In this document: positions 28,043 through 37,381 of the stretch, one piece after another | How positions within the stretch are numbered: position 1 is the stretch's first letter | How the letters are laid out: each line of letters begins with the position of its first letter | Assembly (NCBI RefSeq): GCF_030345695.1 | Contig: NZ_JAUASV010000023.1 | Location: 1-54,465, forward strand | DNA from: Galbitalea sp. SE-J8 | Lineage (GTDB): Bacteria; Actinomycetota; Actinomycetes; Actinomycetales; Microbacteriaceae | DNA length: 54,465 nt | Direction: 5' to 3' | Notes under the pieces: model-generated | What the model was told of the DNA's origin: nothing | The model's input: only the letters and a program-made list of their open reading frames with translations | The model's database searches: none | Translations under genes and position numbers: made by a program

Positions 28043-29002
28043 GTGAAGGCAGCAGTCGTGGATCGTGCGGGTGGGACGCCGCGCTATCGGGAGTTTCCGG
28101 ATCCGGAGGCGGGAGAGGGGCAGGTGCTCGTGACCGTCGAGGCGGTCGCGGTGGAGAACGTCGACCGGGCGATCGTCGCCGGCACCCACTACACGGCGGA
28201 CGCGTTCCAGGCGGCGCTCCCGGCGATCCCGTGCTTCGACGGCATCGGCCGGCTGCCCGACGGGACGCGCGTCGGCTTCGGCGGTGTCGTCCCGCCGTAC
28301 GGAGCGCTCGCGCAGTACGCGGTGGTGCCCGCCGCGCACACCGCGCCGATCCCGGAGGGCATCGAGCCGCCGAGCGCGGCCGCGCTCTCGTCGGCGATCA
28401 GCGCGATGTGCATGCGCACGGCGGCCGGCCTCAGCGCCGGCGAGACGGTGCTGGTGCAGGGTGCCACGGGCGTCGCCGGGCGGCTCGCGGTCAAGGTCGC
28501 GCGGCTGCTCGGTGCCGGACGCATCGTCGCCACGGGACGCGATGCCGGCGCACTCGAGGGGCTGAAGGCACTCGGCGTGGATGCGGTGATCAACACGGCC
28601 GTCGACGACGACGACCTGGTGCGGGCCTTCCGAGACCAGGCTGGTGACGGGTACGACGTGGTGGTCGACTACCTCTGGGGCCGTCCCACCGAACAGCTCA
28701 CCCGCGCGCTCACCCCCGACAGCTTCGCCCTGTCCAAGGCGACGCGCCTGGTCCAGATCGGTGAATCCGCCGGTCCGGCGATCCACCTCACGGGCGACGC
28801 GCTGCGCACCTCGGGTCTGGAGATCTACGGCGCCGCTCGCAACCTGGCGACCGGTATGGCCGAGGCTTACCAGCAGGTCGTCGACTGGGTGCGGAGCGGC
28901 GAACTCGCCATCGACGTCACGACCATGCCCCTCAGCCGGATCGAGGAGGCGTGGGCGCGCACCGACCTCCGGGGCACCCGCCTGGTCATCGTGCCCGACT
29001 GA
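28043..29002 (+). CDS. Zinc-independent MDR oxidoreductase (quinone oxidoreductase-like)
   Basis: 319 aa. Medium-chain dehydrogenase/reductase using NADPH. GroES-like N-terminal domain (residues 1-110), nucleotide motif VLVQGATGVAGRLAVKVARLL (about 135-155), cofactor region ATGRDAGALEGLKALGVDAVI. It lacks the structural and catalytic zinc cysteines of alcohol dehydrogenases, so a quinone or enoyl substrate is more likely. GTG 28043 has GAGGGAGG five nt upstream. Its divergent TetR neighbour and shared operator suggest induction by a toxic carbonyl or quinone compound. Confidence 0.88.
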   Translation: MKAAVVDRAGGTPRYREFPDPEAGEGQVLVTVEAVAVENVDRAIVAGTHYTADAFQAALPAIPCFDGIGRLPDGTRVGFGGVVPPYGALAQYAVVPAAHTAPIPEGIEPPSAAALSSAISAMCMRTAAGLSAGETVLVQGATGVAGRLAVKVARLLGAGRIVATGRDAGALEGLKALGVDAVINTAVDDDDLVRAFRDQAGDGYDVVVDYLWGRPTEQLTRALTPDSFALSKATRLVQIGESAGPAIHLTGDALRTSGLEIYGAARNLATGMAEAYQQVVDWVRSGELAIDVTTMPLSRIEEAWARTDLRGTRLVIVPD

Positions 29003-29092
29003 CGCGGGCGGGGAGGCCGGCGATCTGCAGCCGTGTCCTGCAGGGCTGTCGGCCCGGGGTGTCGGCCGAGCACGTCGCCCGAATCTTCACCA

Positions 29093-29761
29093 TCAGTCGT
29101 GGTCGTGGTCGTGGTCGCGCTCCCCGGTGAGGGCGGAGACTGGAACGGCGCAGGCGTCGCCGCGCCATGCGTCGATGCCTTCCTTGATGGCCCATCCGGC
29201 GATCGCGAGGGCGGCGAGCGAGTCCGCCCACCACAACCCCAGGAGCGAGTTGAGCAGGAGGCCGGCCAGGAGAGCGGCCGAGAGGTACGCGCAGAGCAGG
29301 GTCTGCTTGGAGTCCGCGATCGCGGAGGCCGAGCCGAGTTCACGGCCGGCGCGCCGCTCGAGCCAGCTCAGCGTCGGCATGAAGAGCAAGCTCACCGCGG
29401 CGAGCACGATTCCGACGGTGCTCGGCTCGGCCTCGCGGGTGAACGCGAGCGAGACCCCGGTGTCGATGAAGACGTAGGCGGCGAGGGCGAAGAACGAGAC
29501 GCCGATCAGTCGCAGCGCGATCCGTTCGCGGGCCTCGGGATCGCGGGCGGAGAACTGCCAGGCGACGACCGCGGCTGACAGCACTTCGACGATGGAGTCG
29601 AGCCCGAAGGCGATGAGGGCCGTCGAGGATGCTAGGGCTCCGGCGGTGATCGCAACGAGCGCCTCGACGACGTTGTAAGTGATCGTGCCGGCCACGATGA
29701 GTCGGATGCGCCGGCGCAGCACGTCGCGTCGTACCGGCGTGAGGGCCGCGCCGGTCAGCAT
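29093..29761 (-). CDS. Cation diffusion facilitator-type metal transporter
   Basis: 222 aa. About six membrane helices: LRLIVAGTITYNVVEALVAI-like, TALIAFGLDSIVEVLSAAVV, LIGVSFFALAAYVFIDTG, VGIVLAAVSLLFMPTLSW, LLCAYLSAALLAGLLLNSLL and WWADSLAALAIAGWAI. Typical CDF metal residues appear in FGLDSIVE and WWADSL. The short C-terminus ends DHDHDHD, a likely metal-binding tail, in place of the usual cytoplasmic ferredoxin-like domain. ATG 29761 lies 7 nt inside the end of the upstream arsR-type gene, so both form one operon for metal export. Confidence 0.88.
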   Translation of the reverse strand: MLTGAALTPVRRDVLRRRIRLIVAGTITYNVVEALVAITAGALASSTALIAFGLDSIVEVLSAAVVAWQFSARDPEARERIALRLIGVSFFALAAYVFIDTGVSLAFTREAEPSTVGIVLAAVSLLFMPTLSWLERRAGRELGSASAIADSKQTLLCAYLSAALLAGLLLNSLLGLWWADSLAALAIAGWAIKEGIDAWRGDACAVPVSALTGERDHDHDHD

Positions 29762-30081
29762 GTGCAACCCTCGCCGTCGCAGCAGTCGGGCTCGACGTAG
29801 AGCACGACGCGCAGGAGCTCGTCGAGAGCGGGGGAGAGGTGCGAGTCCGCCAGGCGGTACCAGGTACGCCGGCCGTCCGGCACCGCCTCGACGAGTCCGC
29901 ACCCGCGGAGGCACGCGAGCTGGTTCGACATGACCTGCCGGGAGACGCCGAGGGCGTCCGCCAGATCCGACGGATATGCCGGCGCTTCACGCAGCGCGAG
30001 CAAGACGCCCGCGCGGGTCGAGTCGGCCAGGGCGTGCCCGAGGCGAGCGAGAGCCGCGGTATGGGTCAGGGTGGCGGTCAC
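29755..30081 (-). CDS. ArsR/SmtB-family metal-sensing repressor
   Basis: 108 aa. Winged helix repressor: recognition region SDLADALGVSRQVMSNQLACL (about residues 38-58) and wing VPDGRRTWYRLAD. The C-terminus PDCCDGEGCTC has four cysteines, an alpha5-C type metal site like that of Cd/Pb sensors. It overlaps the CDF transporter gene, giving a sensor-exporter operon. GTG 30081 is 7 nt after a TACCGT -10 box, so the transcript should be leaderless. Confidence 0.92.
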   Translation of the reverse strand: MTATLTHTAALARLGHALADSTRAGVLLALREAPAYPSDLADALGVSRQVMSNQLACLRGCGLVEAVPDGRRTWYRLADSHLSPALDELLRVVLYVEPDCCDGEGCTC

Positions 30082-30088
30082 CCGGTCG

Positions 30089-30112
30089 ACGGTACATGAA
30101 TGCCTGAGTTCA
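30089..30112 (-). promoter_or_regulatory. arsR -10 box and probable ArsR operator
   Basis: -10 TACCGT on the minus strand (30094-30089), 7 nt before GTG 30081. TGAA-N8-TTCA at 30097-30112 is an ArsR/SmtB-type half-site pair just upstream, in position to block the promoter. Confidence 0.55.
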
Positions 30113-30130
30113 GACCAGGGTGTACTGCCA

Positions 30131-30158
30131 AACTGACATAACGGACATTATCGGATAT
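30131..30158. other. Candidate XerCD recombination site (chromosomal dif)
   Basis: Read on the minus strand, the 28 bp are ATATCCGATAA (XerC-type arm), TGTCCG (central 6) and TTATGTCAGTT (XerD-type arm). The E. coli dif site has the same layout, with the core ATAA-TGT...-TTATGT at identical spacing. It lies in the 217-bp gene-free gap between arsR and the UvrA-like gene, in an AT-rich patch. The polar 7-mer GGGGGAG changes strand around it (last left copy at 29830, first right copy at 30722). The main alternative is a dif-like site of an integrated Xer-dependent element. Confidence 0.72.
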
Positions 30159-30165
30159 CGATATC
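30154..30165. repeat. Perfect 12-bp palindrome next to the dif candidate
   Basis: GATATCGATATC overlaps the outer end of the XerC-type arm by 5 bp. Such AT-rich palindromes are rare in this sequence. The rest of the gap to 30298 holds no recognisable gene. Confidence 0.7.
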
Positions 30166-30298
30166 GCACGAGGCAGGGTGGGGTATTCGCGGATGCGGCT
30201 GAGCTGGTCGCCCGGGACGTCAATGCGGCTTGATGTTCAGAGCCATGCGCGGGGAAGTCGATGAGGAAGAAATCCACCGCGCCGGGAAGAAGACAGAC

Positions 30299-32647
<2,349 letters not shown>

Positions 32648-32679
32648 TGGTTCTCCTCGTCGGCGGGCGGACCGTGCTG

Positions 32680-33090
32680 TTACACGGCGTTGAAACGGAT
32701 GTGGTTGCCCGCCGGATCGCGGAACGCGCAGTCCCGCACCCCGTAGGGCTGGTCGGTGGGCTCCTGGATCACCTCGGCGCCGCTCGCCGCGACGCGCTCG
32801 AACACGGCGTCGAGCTCGGTCGTCGCGAGGATGATGCGGCCGAAGGTGCCCTTCGCCATCATCTCGGCGATCGTGCGCTGCTCGTCGTCGGTGATTCCGG
32901 TCGGGTCGGCGAACGGCGGTTGCAGCACGATGCACGTGTCGGGCTGCTCGGGCGCGCCGACCGTGATCCAGGCCATGCCGGCGTAGCGCACGTCGTTCCG
33001 CACCTCGAACCCGAGCGTGTCGCGGTAGAACGCGAGGGTCGCATCCGGGTCGAGGTGGGGCAGGAAGCTGGTGTGAACGGTGAGTGTCAT
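32680..33090 (-). CDS. VOC (glyoxalase/bleomycin-resistance) family protein
   Basis: 136 aa. Paired beta-alpha-beta-beta-beta modules: FLPHLDPDATLAFYRDTLGFEV at the start, GFGRIILATTELDAVF-like second half, and the C-terminal FRDPAGNHIRFNAV with metal ligands. Substrate unknown; fold relatives include glyoxalases and drug-binding proteins. ATG 33090 fits a leaderless -10 (TAGCGT, 33103-33098, 7 nt). An in-frame GTG at 33099 instead overlaps the araC stop as GTGA, so coupled translation is the alternative. The UvrA-like gene begins 32 nt downstream. Confidence 0.87.
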   Translation of the reverse strand: MTLTVHTSFLPHLDPDATLAFYRDTLGFEVRNDVRYAGMAWITVGAPEQPDTCIVLQPPFADPTGITDDEQRTIAEMMAKGTFGRIILATTELDAVFERVAASGAEVIQEPTDQPYGVRDCAFRDPAGNHIRFNAV

Positions 33091-33095
33091 GGCGG

Positions 33096-33572
33096 TCACG
33101 CTAGCGACGGGTCCGGGCGGGCCGCTTCTCGATTCCCGACGGATGCCGGCGCGCCCGGCCTAGCGCGCATCGGCCGAGTCACCTGGGTCGCGACGCACGC
33201 GGGGATGCCGCTCGTGTCGTCTCCGCCGCGGGCGCGGTACACGCTCGGCGGCACGCCGACGAGCTCGGTGAACCGGGTGCTGAACGTGCCGAGCGACGAG
33301 CAGCCGACCGCGAAGCACACCTCGGTGACGCCCAGGTCGCCGCGGCGCAGCAACGCCATCGCCCGCTCGATGCGTCGCGTCATGAGGTAGGAGTAGGGCG
33401 TCTCGCCGTACGCGGCGCGGAACTCACGGATCAGGTGCCCCGACGACAGGTGCTCGCCGCGCGCGAGCGCCTCGAGGTCGAGCGGCCGGGCGTACTCCCG
33501 GTCGATGCGATCGCGGATGCGGCGCAAGCGCGCGAGGTCGCTCATCCGCTGCCGCAGCGCGTCGTCGATCAC
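33096..33572 (-). CDS. AraC-family transcriptional regulator (single domain)
   Basis: 158 aa. Almost only the AraC DNA-binding domain: first helix-turn-helix LEALARGEHLSSGHLIREFRAA, then YLMTRRIERAMALLRRGDLGVTEVCFAVGCSSLGTFSTRF, then VPPSVYRA. There is no sensor domain. The C-terminal 40 residues are basic and disordered. GTG 33572 is preferred; ATG 33545 is an alternative. It overlaps the VOC gene, so it likely controls it and perhaps the UvrA-like gene. A 34-bp tandem repeat lies directly upstream. Confidence 0.88.
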   Translation of the reverse strand: MIDDALRQRMSDLARLRRIRDRIDREYARPLDLEALARGEHLSSGHLIREFRAAYGETPYSYLMTRRIERAMALLRRGDLGVTEVCFAVGCSSLGTFSTRFTELVGVPPSVYRARGGDDTSGIPACVATQVTRPMRARPGAPASVGNREAARPDPSLA

Positions 33573-33579
33573 GCCCCCA

Positions 33580-33706
33580 TCGTCGCAGACGCCGCCGACA
33601 ACGCGCGCTTCGATCGTCGCAGACGCCGCCGACAACGCGCGCTTCGATCGTCGCAGACGCCGCCGACAACGCGCGCTTCGATCGTCGCAGACGCCGCCGA
33701 CAACGC
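33580..33706. repeat. 34-bp tandem repeat, 3.7 copies, between araC and GNAT genes
   Basis: Units start at 33580, 33614, 33648 and 33682 and share TCGTCGCAGACGCCG then CCGACAACGCGCGCTTCGA. The first three are essentially identical; the fourth diverges after CAACGC. The period is not a multiple of three, so they are not coding. They fill most of the divergent promoter region. Confidence 0.9.
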
Positions 33707-33716
33707 ACCCCGCGAA

Positions 33717-33722
33717 TAGCAT
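33717..33722 (+). promoter_or_regulatory. -10 box of a leaderless promoter (GNAT gene)
   Basis: TAGCAT, 6 nt before ATG 33729. Confidence 0.6.
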
Positions 33723-33728
33723 CGACGG

Positions 33729-34160
33729 ATGCGGATCCGAGCGTTCGAGCGCGCCGACACCGAGCCGGTGATCGCGCTGTGGCGCGCGTGCGGCCTCGTG
33801 CGCCCGTGGAACGACCCGCACCGCGACATCGAGCGCAAGCTCACCGTGCAACCCGAGCTCTTCCTCGTCGGCGTCGGCGACGAGGGCGTCGACGAGGGCG
33901 TCGTCGCGGCCGTCATGGCGGGCTACGACGGCCATCGCGGCTGGATCAACTACCTCGCGGTCTCTCCGACGCACCAGCGGCACGGCCACGCCCGCGCCCT
34001 CGTGGAGCACGTCGAACGCGAACTCGAGGAGCGCGGCTGCCCGAAGCTCAACCTGCTGATCCGCGCGGGCAACGAGGCCGTCGCCGCGTTCTACGAGTCC
34101 CTCGGCTACGCGCCCGACCGCGCGGTCTCCTACGGCAAGCGCCTCATCGCCGACGCGTGA
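33729..34160 (+). CDS. GNAT acetyltransferase, YpeA-like
   Basis: 143 aa. Acetyl-CoA-dependent N-acetyltransferase. It resembles enterobacterial YpeA: IALWRACGLVRPWNDPHRDI, VMAGYDGHRGWINYLAV, the acetyl-CoA loop SPTHQRHGHARAL, GCPKLNLLIRAGNEAVAAFYESLGY. The substrate is unknown. Convergent with the UPF0303 gene (33-nt gap). Confidence 0.9.
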   Translation: MRIRAFERADTEPVIALWRACGLVRPWNDPHRDIERKLTVQPELFLVGVGDEGVDEGVVAAVMAGYDGHRGWINYLAVSPTHQRHGHARALVEHVERELEERGCPKLNLLIRAGNEAVAAFYESLGYAPDRAVSYGKRLIADA

Positions 34161-34193
34161 CCGGATCGATGGAGCGCCCCGGGCGTCCAGCGG

Positions 34194-34670
34194 CTACCGC
34201 GACTCCTGCAGCACCCGCAGAGCCTCGACCGCGAGCGCGTGGTCGTCGTGCTGCGCGAGACCGGAGACCGTGACCGTGCCGACCGGGCCGACGTCGCGGA
34301 TCACGATGGGCACGCATCCGCCGTGCGCGACGTACTGCGTGAACGGCAGGCCGGTCTTCTCGTTGAAGTCGAGCCCGCGCGCCGCGAACCGGCGCCCGAC
34401 GAGGTACGACGCCTCGGCGAAGCGGCGCACGGTGCGCACCTTGCGCTCGATCCAGTCGTCGTTGTCCGCCGTCGTGCCCGCGAGCGCCGCGTGGAACAGC
34501 TGCTGGTCGCCGCGGCGGATGTCGACCGCGATGCCGAGTGAACGCTCGGTCCCCGCCCGCACGAGCCACGAGCCCAGTGCCCACGCGTCGGCGTTCGTGA
34601 ACCGGTCGAGCAGCAGGGTGTCGCGCTCCGCCTCGAGCCGGGCGATGAGGGCGGCGATGTCGTCGGTCAT
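34194..34670 (-). CDS. UPF0303 family protein (heme-degrading-domain-like)
   Basis: 158 aa. Matches the UPF0303 family, distantly related to GlcG/HbpS: DAWALGSWLVRAG, VDIRRGDQQLFHAALAGTTADND, RFAEASYLVGRRFAARG, ending with PIVIRDVGPVGTVTVSGL and DHALAVEAL. Biochemical role unknown. ATG 34670 overlaps the Nudix stop as ATGA, so it is co-translated with that gene. Confidence 0.87.
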   Translation of the reverse strand: MTDDIAALIARLEAERDTLLLDRFTNADAWALGSWLVRAGTERSLGIAVDIRRGDQQLFHAALAGTTADNDDWIERKVRTVRRFAEASYLVGRRFAARGLDFNEKTGLPFTQYVAHGGCVPIVIRDVGPVGTVTVSGLAQHDDHALAVEALRVLQESR

Positions 34671-35155
34671 GCGCGGTCCTCGTCGGAACGCGGCGCGTGC
34701 TCGCGCACGAGCGCGACCAGATCCGGCGGCTCGAACGCGTCGCCGGTCGCCTCGAGCTCCTCTGCGGTGAACCAGCGGTGGCCGAGCACGTCGTGCTGCT
34801 CGTCCGCGGTCCAGTGCGCGGCCGACGGCACGAACCGGTCGACGACAGCGCGGTAGTACTCGGCGTGGCCGAGGTCGTGGTCGAGGGCGCCGAACGTGGC
34901 CGCGAAGTCGAGCCGGTACACGACGTCGCCGAGCGTCACATCCGTCAGCCCGGTCTCCTCCTCGAGCTCCCGCACGGCGGCGTCGAGGTGCGTCTCGCCG
35001 GGGTCCACTCCCCCGCCGGGCGTGAGCCAGCGCGCCAGGCCGTTGTCGCCGAGCGTGTACATCAGCAGGATGCGGCCCGAGCGGTCGAACAGCAGGATGC
35101 GCGAGGTGAGCCGCAGACGACGTCCGTCGACGGGCTCAGGAAGCGACGAAGTCAC
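34667..35155 (-). CDS. Nudix hydrolase
   Basis: 162 aa. Hydrolyses a nucleoside-diphosphate-linked substrate. The complete Nudix box is GGVDPGETHLDAAVRELEEETGL (about residues 49-71), with the RELEEE metal-binding core. N-terminal RILLFDRSGRILLM is a typical first strand pair. It overlaps the SDR gene by 20 nt and the UPF0303 gene by 4 nt, making a three-gene operon. Substrate not predictable. Confidence 0.93.
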   Translation of the reverse strand: MTSSLPEPVDGRRLRLTSRILLFDRSGRILLMYTLGDNGLARWLTPGGGVDPGETHLDAAVRELEEETGLTDVTLGDVVYRLDFAATFGALDHDLGHAEYYRAVVDRFVPSAAHWTADEQHDVLGHRWFTAEELEATGDAFEPPDLVALVREHAPRSDEDRA

Positions 35156-35900
35156 TCACGTCACCGACGAGCCGCTCGTGGTCCGCGGGAATCGGCTCGA
35201 CCGCCGCGAGCGCGACCTCGGCGGCGAACTCCGCGACGTTGTACAGGCGGCCCGCGGCCTCCTTGCGCGCCTCGATCGCGCCCGGGTTGAGCCGGTTGAG
35301 CAGGGTCGCCGTGATGGTGCCCTCGATCATGTCGCCCGAGACGACGACGAAGCCGATGCCGCGGGCGTCGAGCTCCGGGATGCGCTCGCGCAGCGCGACC
35401 TCGCCGGCCCGCTTCGAGCGCGCGACGGGCTCGTACTCGGGCATCGTCGGCACCGTGTCGATGAAGTGCGCCTGGTGACTCGTGACGAACACGACGCGCC
35501 CGCCCTCGGCGAGCCGCGGCAGCGCCGCCTCCAGCACGCTCAGCTGCGCGTCGCGGTTGAGCTTGAGCGCGTAGTCCTCGCCCGCGCCCGACTCCATGCC
35601 GCCGGAGGCGTTCAGCACGAGCAGGTCGAGCCCGCCCCAGGCCCCGTCGACGGCCTCGAACATCGCGGCGACGGATGCCGGGTCGGTCAGATCCGCGCCG
35701 ATCGCGAGCGCATCGCCGCCGGCATCCGTGATCGCGGCGACGACCTTCTCGGCCCGCGGCGCCTTGGAACGGTAGTTGATGACGACCCTCGCGCCGGCGG
35801 CGGCGAGATAGGTCGCGGTGTCGGCGCCGATGCCGCGCGATGATCCGGTGACGAGGGCACGCGTGCCGGCGAGACTGCCGGGCTCGAGGGGGTTGCTCAC
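35136..35900 (-). CDS. Short-chain dehydrogenase/reductase with altered active-site spacing
   Basis: 254 aa. Rossmann NAD(P) motif TGSSRGIGADTATYL (about residues 18-32), VVINYRSK, LVLNASGGMESG and the catalytic serine region FVTSHQAHF. The usual YxxxK is not found; instead EYEPVARSKRAGE has Tyr and Lys six residues apart, so catalysis may be non-standard. Late region VVVSGDMIEGTITATLLNR replaces the common PG motif. GTG 35900 is leaderless (TAGGGT box, 7 nt). First gene of the SDR-Nudix-UPF0303 operon. Confidence 0.88.
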   Translation of the reverse strand: MSNPLEPGSLAGTRALVTGSSRGIGADTATYLAAAGARVVINYRSKAPRAEKVVAAITDAGGDALAIGADLTDPASVAAMFEAVDGAWGGLDLLVLNASGGMESGAGEDYALKLNRDAQLSVLEAALPRLAEGGRVVFVTSHQAHFIDTVPTMPEYEPVARSKRAGEVALRERIPELDARGIGFVVVSGDMIEGTITATLLNRLNPGAIEARKEAAGRLYNVAEFAAEVALAAVEPIPADHERLVGDVSDFVAS

Positions 35901-35907
35901 GGCTCCG

Positions 35908-35913
35908 ACCCTA
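35908..35913 (-). promoter_or_regulatory. -10 box of a leaderless promoter (SDR operon)
   Basis: TAGGGT on the minus strand, 7 nt before GTG 35900. Confidence 0.55.
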
Positions 35914-35981
35914 TCGGTCGAGCGATCGGGGCGACGCGGGTGCTAGCGTCGAATGACGACGCGACACGGAAGGCGCCGACG

Positions 35982-36455
35982 ATGGACCCGGTTCTGCTCG
36001 ATTACCTCTGGATCGTCTGGATCGCGCTCATCCTGATCTTCGGCGTGGTCGAGATCTTCACGCTCGACTTCACGTTCCTCATGCTCGCGGTCGGCAGCGT
36101 CGGCGGCCTGCTGACGAGCCTGTTCGGCGGCCCGGCCTGGCTGCAGGTCATCGTCGCGGCGGTGCTCACGCTCGCGCTGCTGTTCTTCGTGCGGCCGCCG
36201 CTGCTGCGCGCGCTGCGCTCGGGCGGCGATCCGACGCCGAGCAACGTCGACGCCCTGCTCGGCCTCGTCGGCAGCACCTCGACGGCGTTCGTCGACGGCG
36301 CCGGGCAGGTCAAGCTCACCAACGGCGAGACGTGGACCGCCCGCCTCGTGCCCGCCGCATCCGACTCCGCCCTCGTGATCGGCGACCGCGTGCGCGTCGT
36401 CGCCATCGAGGGCGCCACCGCCATCGTCGAACCGATCGAAGGGTCCCTTCCGTGA
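35982..36455 (+). CDS. NfeD-like membrane protein
   Basis: 157 aa. Short NfeD-type partner of a stomatin: membrane helices YLWIVWIALILIFGVVEIF, FLMLAVGSVGGLLTSLF and LQVIVAAVLTLALLFFV, then a C-terminal OB-fold (LVGSTSTAFVDGAGQVKLTNGETWTAR to VVAIEGATAIVEPI). ATG 35982 follows GGAAGG by 8 nt; TAGCGT at 35944-35949 is the likely -10. The stop overlaps the next gene as GTGA, so the pair is co-translated, the usual NfeD-SPFH arrangement in membrane-microdomain organisation. Confidence 0.9.
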   Translation: MDPVLLDYLWIVWIALILIFGVVEIFTLDFTFLMLAVGSVGGLLTSLFGGPAWLQVIVAAVLTLALLFFVRPPLLRALRSGGDPTPSNVDALLGLVGSTSTAFVDGAGQVKLTNGETWTARLVPAASDSALVIGDRVRVVAIEGATAIVEPIEGSLP

Positions 36456-37381
36456 GCGACTTCAACCCGGGCACGATCTTCCTGATCATCGTGCTCATCG
36501 CCGTCGTCATCTTCGTGCTGACGGTCATCGGCCGGTCGATCCGCATCGTGCCCCAGGCCGCGAACGGCGTCGTCGAGCGACTCGGCCGCTACCACAAGAC
36601 GCTGCAGCCGGGCCTCAACCTGCTCGTGCCGTTCATCGACCGGCTGCGCCCGCTCATCGACATGCGCGAGCAGGTGGTGTCGTTCCCGCCCCAGCCGGTG
36701 ATCACCGAGGACAACCTCGTGGTCTCGATCGACACCGTCGTCTACTTCCAGGTGACGGATGCGCGCGCCGCGACCTACGAGATCGCCAACTACCTCGGCG
36801 CGGTCGAGCAGCTCACCACGACCACGCTCCGCAACGTCGTCGGCTCGCTCAACCTCGAGGAGGCGCTGACGAGCCGCGACAACATCAACAACCAGCTGCG
36901 CGCCGTGCTCGACGAGGCGACGGGCAAGTGGGGCGTGCGCGTCGGACGCGTCGAGCTCAAGGCCATCGACCCGCCCGCATCCATCCAGGACTCGATGGAG
37001 AAGCAGATGCGCGCCGAGCGGGACCGTCGCGCGCAGATCCTCACCGCCGAGGGCACCAAGCAGGCGGCGATCCTGCAGGCCGAGGGCGCGCGGCAGGCCG
37101 CGATCCTGAGCGCCGAGGGCGACGCGAAGGCCGCCGTGCTGCGGGCCCAGGGCGAGGCCGAGGCGATCGAGACCGTGTTCAACGCGATCCACGCCGGCAA
37201 CCCCGACAGCGGTCTGCTCGCCTACCAGTACCTGCAGACGCTGCCGAGGATCGCCGAGGGCGACTCGAACAAGATGTGGATCATCCCGTCGGAGCTCACC
37301 GAGGCGCTCAAGGGCATCAGCGCCGGCTTCTTCGGCGGAGCGAGCCCCGCGCGCAAGGGGACGCCGCCTGTCGCCGAGTAG
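36452..37381 (+). CDS. SPFH/Band 7 (stomatin-like) protein
   Basis: 309 aa. N-terminal membrane anchor IFLIIVLIAVVIFVLTVIG, then the Band 7/SPFH domain (RIVPQAANGVVERLGRYHKTLQPGLNL, VSFPPQPVITEDNLVVSIDTVVYF, VVGSLNLEEALTSRDNIN) and a coiled-coil stretch rich in Ala/Glu (ILQAEGARQAAILSAEGDAKAAVL). It forms membrane-bound oligomers with NfeD and may scaffold proteases or flotillin-like domains. GTG 36452 overlaps the nfeD stop. Confidence 0.93.
   Translation: MSDFNPGTIFLIIVLIAVVIFVLTVIGRSIRIVPQAANGVVERLGRYHKTLQPGLNLLVPFIDRLRPLIDMREQVVSFPPQPVITEDNLVVSIDTVVYFQVTDARAATYEIANYLGAVEQLTTTTLRNVVGSLNLEEALTSRDNINNQLRAVLDEATGKWGVRVGRVELKAIDPPASIQDSMEKQMRAERDRRAQILTAEGTKQAAILQAEGARQAAILSAEGDAKAAVLRAQGEAEAIETVFNAIHAGNPDSGLLAYQYLQTLPRIAEGDSNKMWIIPSELTEALKGISAGFFGGASPARKGTPPVAE

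Noticed and set aside
28043-29002. Zinc-dependent alcohol dehydrogenase
   Set aside because: The catalytic and structural zinc cysteines are missing; a quinone oxidoreductase-like MDR is a better description.
30131-30165. Dif-like site read as a pdif module or IMEX attachment site beside the metal-resistance pair
   Set aside because: Only one such site is visible, the ArsR-CDF pair is not bracketed by a second copy, and the polar 7-mer switch around the site fits the chromosomal terminus better. It stays open until the whole genome is examined.
33580-33706. CRISPR array
   Set aside because: Units are contiguous 34-bp direct repeats without unique spacers, and no cas gene is present.
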